Source: Serratia marcescens
GTDB taxonomy: Bacteria > Pseudomonadota > Gammaproteobacteria > Enterobacterales > Enterobacteriaceae
Length of the DNA: 64,000 bases
Direction: 5' to 3'
NCBI RefSeq assembly: GCF_029846115.1
Contig: NZ_JARVZZ010000001.1
Coordinates: forward strand, 1,116,001-1,180,000
Shown: one piece after another, positions 59,573 to 64,000 of the stretch
Layout: the number at the start of each line of letters is the position of its first letter
How positions within the stretch are numbered: position 1 is the first letter of the stretch
Position numbers and translations under genes: made by a program
The notes under the pieces: generated by a model
Told to the model about the DNA's origin: nothing
Seen by the model: only the letters and a program-made list of their open reading frames with translations
Databases searched by the model: none

Positions 59573-61846
59573 ATGGCAATTTTGAATCACACACTGGGTT
59601 TTCCTCGCGTTGGGCTACGACGTGAGTTGAAAAAAGCTCAGGAAAGCTACTGGGCCGGCAACTCAACGCAGGAAGAGCTGTTGGCGGTTGGCCGCGAGCT
59701 GCGCGCTCGTCATTGGCAACAGCAACAGCAGGCCGGGGTGGATTTGGTGCCGGTCGGCGATTTCGCCTGGTACGATCATGTGTTGACTACCAGCCTGCTG
59801 CTGGGCAACGTGCCGGCGCGCCATCAGAATGCGGATGGCTCGATCGATCTGGACACGCTGTTTCGCATCGGCCGTGGCCGAGCACCGACCGGCGAGCCGG
59901 CGGCCGCGGCGGAAATGACCAAATGGTTTAACACCAACTACCACTACATGGTGCCCGAATTCCAGCAAGGCCAGCAGTTCAAGCTGGGCTGGACTCAGCT
60001 GCTGGACGAAGTGGACGAAGCGCTGGCGCTCGGCCATCGCATCAAGCCGGTGCTGCTGGGCCCGCTGACCTATCTGTGGCTGGGTAAGGTGAAGGGCGAG
60101 CCGTTCGACCGTCTGTCGCTGCTGAAAGATATCCTGCCGGTTTACCAACAGGTGCTGGCCGAGCTGGCGAAACGCGGTGTCGAGTGGGTGCAAATTGATG
60201 AACCTGCGCTGGTGCTGGAGCTGCCGCAAGCCTGGCTGGATGCGTTCAAACCGGCTTACGACGCGCTGCAGGGGCAGGTGAAGCTGCTGCTGACCACGTA
60301 TTTCGACAGCGTCGGCCACAACCTCGACACCATTCGCACGCTGCCGGTGCAGGGGCTGCACGTCGATCTGGTCGCCGGCCATGACGATATTGCCGCGCTG
60401 AGTGCCGCATTGCCGAACGACTGGCTGCTGTCGCTGGGGGTGATCAACGGCCGCAACGTCTGGCGCGCCGATCTGAGCCGCTGGTTCGAACGTCTGCAGC
60501 CGCTGGTGGGCACCCGCCCGCTGTGGATCGGCACCTCCTGTTCACTGCTGCACAGCCCGATCGACCTGAGCGTGGAAAGCCGTCTGGACGAAGAAGTGAA
60601 AAGCTGGTTCGCCTTCGCGCTGCAAAAATGCGCCGAGCTGGCACTGCTGACTGCGGCGCTGAACGCGCCTGACGGGGCCAAGCAGGCCGAACTGGACGCC
60701 TACAGTGCGCCGATTCGCGCCCGCCGTCAGTCGAGCCGCGTGCATAACCCACAGGTTGAGCGCCGCCTGGCCGCGATCACCGCGCAGGACAGCGAACGCC
60801 ATAGCGCTTACGCCGAACGTGCCAGGGCGCAGCGCGAGCGTTTCAACCTGCCGGCCTGGCCGACCACCACCATCGGTTCGTTCCCGCAGACCACCGAGAT
60901 CCGCGGCCTGCGTCTGGACTTCAAACAGGGCCGTTTGGACGGCAACAACTACCGCACCAGCATCGGTGAGCACATCAAACAGGCGATCGTCGAGCAGGAG
61001 CGCCTCGGGCTGGACGTGCTGGTGCACGGTGAAGCCGAGCGCAACGACATGGTGGAGTATTTCGGCGAGAACCTCGACGGCTTCGTGTTTACCCAAAACG
61101 GTTGGGTGCAGAGCTACGGCTCCCGCTGCGTGAAGCCGCCGGTCATCATCGGTGACGTCAGCCGCCCGGAAGCCATCACCGTCGAATGGGCCAAATTCGC
61201 CCAGTCGCTGACCGACAAGCCGGTGAAAGGCATGTTGACCGGGCCGGTGACCATCCTGTGCTGGTCGTTCCCGCGTGAAGACGTGACCCGCGAAGTGATT
61301 GCCAAGCAGATTGCGCTGGCGCTGCGCGACGAAGTAGAGGATTTGGAAAAAGCCGGCATCGGCATCATCCAGATCGACGAACCCGCCCTGCGCGAAGGGC
61401 TGCCGCTGCGTCAATCCGACTGGGCCGCTTACCTGAAGTGGGCGGTGGACGCCTTCAAACTGAACGCCGCCGTGGCGCGGGACGACACCCAGATCCACAC
61501 CCACATGTGTTACTGCGAGTTCAACGACATCATGGACTCCATCGCCGCGCTGGACGCCGACGTGATCACCATCGAGACCTCGCGTTCCGATATGGATCTG
61601 CTGGAAGCCTTCAAGGAGTTCGAATACCCGAACGAAATCGGGCCGGGCGTCTACGATATCCACTCGCCGAACGTGCCGAGCGTGGAATGGATTGAAGCGC
61701 TGCTGCGTAAAGCGGCGCAGAACATCCCGGCGGAACGCCTGTGGGTTAACCCGGATTGCGGCCTGAAAACCCGCGGCTGGCCAGAAACCCGGCAGTCGCT
61801 GGCCAACATGGTATTGGCGGCACAGCGCCTGCGCGAGCACGCGTGA
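59573..61846 (+). CDS. metE: Cobalamin-independent methionine synthase MetE
   Basis: Transfers the methyl group of 5-methyltetrahydropteroyl-triglutamate to homocysteine. 757 aa from this start, in two related barrels. The N-terminal [20 protein letters not shown] and the zinc site (HMCYCEFND, with a later Cys in [11 protein letters not shown]) are seen; [16 protein letters not shown] opens the catalytic barrel. I chose the ATG at 59573 ([10 protein letters not shown]), eight bases after GGGGA; ATGs at 59558 and 59567 are too near it. Confidence 0.97.
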   Translation: MAILNHTLGFPRVGLRRELKKAQESYWAGNSTQEELLAVGRELRARHWQQQQQAGVDLVPVGDFAWYDHVLTTSLLLGNVPARHQNADGSIDLDTLFRIGRGRAPTGEPAAAAEMTKWFNTNYHYMVPEFQQGQQFKLGWTQLLDEVDEALALGHRIKPVLLGPLTYLWLGKVKGEPFDRLSLLKDILPVYQQVLAELAKRGVEWVQIDEPALVLELPQAWLDAFKPAYDALQGQVKLLLTTYFDSVGHNLDTIRTLPVQGLHVDLVAGHDDIAALSAALPNDWLLSLGVINGRNVWRADLSRWFERLQPLVGTRPLWIGTSCSLLHSPIDLSVESRLDEEVKSWFAFALQKCAELALLTAALNAPDGAKQAELDAYSAPIRARRQSSRVHNPQVERRLAAITAQDSERHSAYAERARAQRERFNLPAWPTTTIGSFPQTTEIRGLRLDFKQGRLDGNNYRTSIGEHIKQAIVEQERLGLDVLVHGEAERNDMVEYFGENLDGFVFTQNGWVQSYGSRCVKPPVIIGDVSRPEAITVEWAKFAQSLTDKPVKGMLTGPVTILCWSFPREDVTREVIAKQIALALRDEVEDLEKAGIGIIQIDEPALREGLPLRQSDWAAYLKWAVDAFKLNAAVARDDTQIHTHMCYCEFNDIMDSIAALDADVITIETSRSDMDLLEAFKEFEYPNEIGPGVYDIHSPNVPSVEWIEALLRKAAQNIPAERLWVNPDCGLKTRGWPETRQSLANMVLAAQRLREHA

Positions 61847-61896
61847 TGCCGTGCGGCGGATGAACCGCCGCTTATAGATTTACTGGTGTGATGATT

Positions 61897-61918
61897 GGGC
61901 GCTTCGGCGCCCTTTTTT
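61897..61918 (+). terminator. Intrinsic terminator after metE
   Basis: GGGCGC-TTCG-GCGCCC, a stable tetraloop hairpin, followed by six T. It ends the metE transcript and lies 13 bp before the end of convergent ysgA. Confidence 0.92.
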
Positions 61919-61930
61919 ATGTGAAGGAAA

Positions 61931-62758
61931 TTATTTGACGCCGTGCTGGGCGAACCACGCCAGCATGCGCTGCCAGCCGTCTTGCGCCGCTTCGGCGTTG
62001 TAGCTGGGGCGATAGTCGGCGTTGAACGCATGCCCGACCTCGGGGTACACCACGATTTCGGCCTCGGCGTTGGCGGCGCGGATCGCCTGACGCATGGTTT
62101 CCACCGTCTCCAGCGGGATGCCGCTATCCTGCCCGCCATACAGCCCCAGCACCGGCGCCGACAGGTGGGTGGCGACGTCGACCGGTTGCTTCGGTGAATT
62201 CAGCGTTTTCTCGCCAACCAGTTTGCCGTACCAGGCGACCGCCGCCTTCAACTGCGGGTTGTGCGCCGCGTACAGCCAGGTGATGCGGCCACCCCAGCAG
62301 AAACCGGTGATCGCCAGCTTGCCGGCGTCGCCGCCGTGGCGGATAGCCCAGTGCGCGGCGTGATCCAGATCCGACAGCACCTGACGATCCGGCACCTTGG
62401 TGACCAGCTGCTGGAACAGCTCGCCGATATCGGTGTAGTCGTTGGCGTCGCCCTGGCGGAAATAGAGCTCGGGCGCGATCGCCAGATAGCCCTGCTTGGC
62501 CAGGCGGCGGCACAGATCCTGAATATGTTCATGGACGCCGAAGATTTCCTGCACCACGAGGACGATGGGGAAGGGGCCGCTCTGGTCGGCGGGTTTGGCG
62601 ACGTAGGCCGGCAGGGCGTCGCCCTGAGAAGGGATGGTCGTTTGCCCGGCGTGAATGCCCTGTTCGTCGGTGATAATCGCGGAGGCGGCCAACGGCGCGG
62701 CGGCCGGGGCGAATCCCCCCTGAGCCTGTTCTAATGTCATCACATGTTCGGTTTTCAT
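61931..62758 (-). CDS. ysgA: Dienelactone hydrolase family protein YsgA
   Basis: 275 aa, alpha/beta hydrolase with the dienelactone hydrolase triad: Cys in TGFCWGGRITW, Asp in GGQDSGIP, His in VGHAFNAD, plus the Glu in VVQEIFGV that activates the Cys. E. coli YsgA lies in the same place. The natural substrate is unknown. A 40-residue N-terminal extension with Ala-rich sequence is present; no clear signal peptide. Confidence 0.92.
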   Translation of the reverse strand: MKTEHVMTLEQAQGGFAPAAAPLAASAIITDEQGIHAGQTTIPSQGDALPAYVAKPADQSGPFPIVLVVQEIFGVHEHIQDLCRRLAKQGYLAIAPELYFRQGDANDYTDIGELFQQLVTKVPDRQVLSDLDHAAHWAIRHGGDAGKLAITGFCWGGRITWLYAAHNPQLKAAVAWYGKLVGEKTLNSPKQPVDVATHLSAPVLGLYGGQDSGIPLETVETMRQAIRAANAEAEIVVYPEVGHAFNADYRPSYNAEAAQDGWQRMLAWFAQHGVK

Positions 62759-63103
62759 TGCGGTCTCCGTGCAATAGAAAAAAGCGCTGAGATTAACTAT
62801 AGGAAAGATTACCCATTATTGGCGCTGCGTGGCGCACTTTCGGACAAGTCGATAAAAAACGGCTAATTATCTGGCTTTGCGGCATTTTTAAACGCTTTTT
62901 ATCATGTTATTACGCGTTTTGGCCTGCGTAAGTGCCATAAGGTGCGTTAAAGGGCTTTTTTGTCCCTAAGCAGCCGATAAGATGAGGGTATTTTGAATTG
63001 ATCAGCTAAATAGTTTCAGCCGGCAATCAACGGGCAGAGGGCGGCAAGATTTGTCGGCTAGACTGAGGTAGAGCGGTGCCTTCAGGGAGCGTCACAGTGC
63101 TTT

Positions 63104-63125
63104 TTTTGTGATAAAAATCACAAAA
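63104..63125 (+). promoter_or_regulatory. Upstream CRP site of udp
   Basis: The core TGTGATAAAAATCACA (63107-63122) matches the CRP consensus half-sites perfectly. It is centred at 63114.5, about 93 bp before the likely start point. Confidence 0.9.
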
Positions 63126-63155
63126 AATATGTAGCATGTAATTTGTTTCTCTTTT

Positions 63156-63177
63156 CATAGTGACTGTCGTCACGAAA
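63156..63177 (+). promoter_or_regulatory. Downstream CRP site of udp
   Basis: The core AGTGACTGTCGTCACG (63159-63174) matches eight of ten key positions. Its centre at 63166.5 is 52 bp from the first site, the same distance as in CytR-controlled E. coli promoters, and about -41.5 from a start near 63208. Confidence 0.8.
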
Positions 63178-63246
63178 TGAAGCGGCGATTTTCAGTAGAG
63201 TGCTTTTTTGTTCCTCCCAATAAACATGATCCATGAGGAGTCTCGT

Positions 63247-64000
63247 ATGTCTCAGTCTGACGTTTTTCATCTCGGCCTCACCAAGAACGATTTACAAGGG
63301 GCCCAGCTTGCCATCGTGCCGGGCGATCCGCAGCGCGTAGAGAAGATTGCCAAGCTGATGGAAAATCCGGTGCATCTGGCCTCCCATCGTGAATTCACTA
63401 CCTGGCGCGCGGAGCTGGACGGCAAGGCGGTGATCGTCTGCTCTACCGGTATCGGCGGCCCCTCTACTTCTATCGCGGTGGAAGAGTTGGCGCAGCTGGG
63501 CATTCGCACCTTCCTGCGCATCGGCACCACCGGCGCCATTCAGGCGAACATCAACGTCGGCGACGTGCTGGTCACCACGGCGGCGGTACGCCTCGACGGC
63601 GCCAGCCTGCACTTTGCGCCGATGGAGTTCCCGGCGGTCGCGGACTTCGCCTGCACCACCGCGCTGGTGGAAGCGGCCAAGGCCAGCGGCGCCACCACGC
63701 ACATTGGCGTGACCGCCTCTTCCGATACCTTCTATCCGGGCCAGGAACGTTACGATACCTACTCCGGCCGCGTAGTCAGCCGTTTCAAAGGCTCGATGGA
63801 AGAATGGCAAGCGATGGGCGTGATGAACTATGAAATGGAATCCGCAACGCTGCTGACCATGTGCGCCAGCCAGGGCCTGCGTGCTGGCATGGTGGCCGGG
63901 GTGATCGTGAACCGCACCCAGCAAGAGATCCCGAACGCCGAGACCATGAAAAACACCGAAAGCAAAGCGGTGCAGATCGTGGTGGACGCTGCCCGCCGTC
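63247..64000 (+). CDS. udp: Uridine phosphorylase (last few codons outside window)
   Basis: Splits uridine with phosphate to uracil and ribose-1-phosphate for nucleoside use. 251 codons are inside; the E. coli enzyme has 253 aa, so only the end is missing. Seen: the phosphate-site Gly in [42 protein letters not shown] and the substrate-site MEMES-like [12 protein letters not shown]. The ATG at 63247 ([15 protein letters not shown]) has GAGGAG upstream. Controlled by CRP and probably CytR. Confidence 0.97.
   Translation, partial: MSQSDVFHLGLTKNDLQGAQLAIVPGDPQRVEKIAKLMENPVHLASHREFTTWRAELDGKAVIVCSTGIGGPSTSIAVEELAQLGIRTFLRIGTTGAIQANINVGDVLVTTAAVRLDGASLHFAPMEFPAVADFACTTALVEAAKASGATTHIGVTASSDTFYPGQERYDTYSGRVVSRFKGSMEEWQAMGVMNYEMESATLLTMCASQGLRAGMVAGVIVNRTQQEIPNAETMKNTESKAVQIVVDAARR

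Larger units (their letters stand above)
62759..63246 (+). promoter_or_regulatory. ysgA-udp intergenic and udp control region
   Basis: 488 bp without a gene. The left 340 bp carry the ysgA promoter and AT-rich sequence in which I recognise nothing more. The right part holds two CRP sites 52 bp apart (next entries), between which CytR is expected to bind. A -10-like TAGAGT is at 63196-63201. GAGGAG lies just before the udp ATG. Confidence 0.75.

Overview
This 64 kb window is chromosomal DNA from an enterobacterium and almost certainly Serratia, most likely S. marcescens or a close relative. The base composition is high in GC, nearly every protein aligns closely with an E. coli/Salmonella orthologue, and the window carries a serralysin metalloprotease with its periplasmic inhibitor, a Serratia hallmark. 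There are no rRNA or tRNA genes, insertion sequences, prophage genes or CRISPR arrays. Most genes are housekeeping, so the interest lies in regulatory sites, a few inserted genes and the way two chromosomal blocks have been joined.

Layout. (1) 1-19.6 kb follows the E. coli 85-86 min order: hemD-hemC (leftward), cyaA, cyaY, lptM-dapF-yigA-xerC-yigB, uvrD with LexA box and leader hairpin, a WbuC-type cupin, corA with a leader peptide, rarD-yigI, pldA, recQ-rhtC, rhtB, pldB-yigL. (2) 19.6-26.6 kb is the glycerol-3-phosphate locus glpQ-glpT facing glpABC. (3) 26.6-57.5 kb follows the E. coli 77-78 min order: dcrB, (GNAT), yhhQ, tusA, zntA, (serralysin-inh), yhhN, yhhM, yhhL, rsmD, ftsY-ftsE-ftsX, rpoH, (TPR protein, DUF3142 protein), panM, livJ-livHMGF, (aminotransferase), ugpBAECQ, (AEC transporter), yhhA. 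Genes in brackets are absent from that place in E. coli. (4) 57.6-64 kb returns to the 86 min order: bioP/yigM, metR, metE, ysgA, udp. The middle 38 kb is therefore inserted between yigL and yigM relative to E. coli.

How the genes work together. Glycerol-3-phosphate handling is concentrated here: periplasmic GlpQ and cytoplasmic UgpQ release G3P from phosphodiesters, GlpT and UgpBAEC import it, and GlpABC oxidises it anaerobically. Two carbon-signalling layers are visible, cyaA making cAMP and CRP sites at cyaA, glp and udp. Stress control is legible in the DNA: a LexA box at uvrD, a sigma-E promoter at rpoH, a ZntR operator with 20-bp spacer at zntA, a four-repeat PhoB box at ugpB and a MetJ box at metE.

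The best candidates for undescribed biology are the panM-linked DUF3142/TPR exported protein pair (40.7-44.0 kb) and the serralysin-inhibitor cassette with its AT-rich leader and intercistronic hairpin (31.4-33.9 kb). Smaller leads are the CorL-like leader peptide, a hairpin in the tusA leader, the 17-copy repeat in FtsY and the aminotransferase behind the liv operon. I found no clear defence system or new mobile element.
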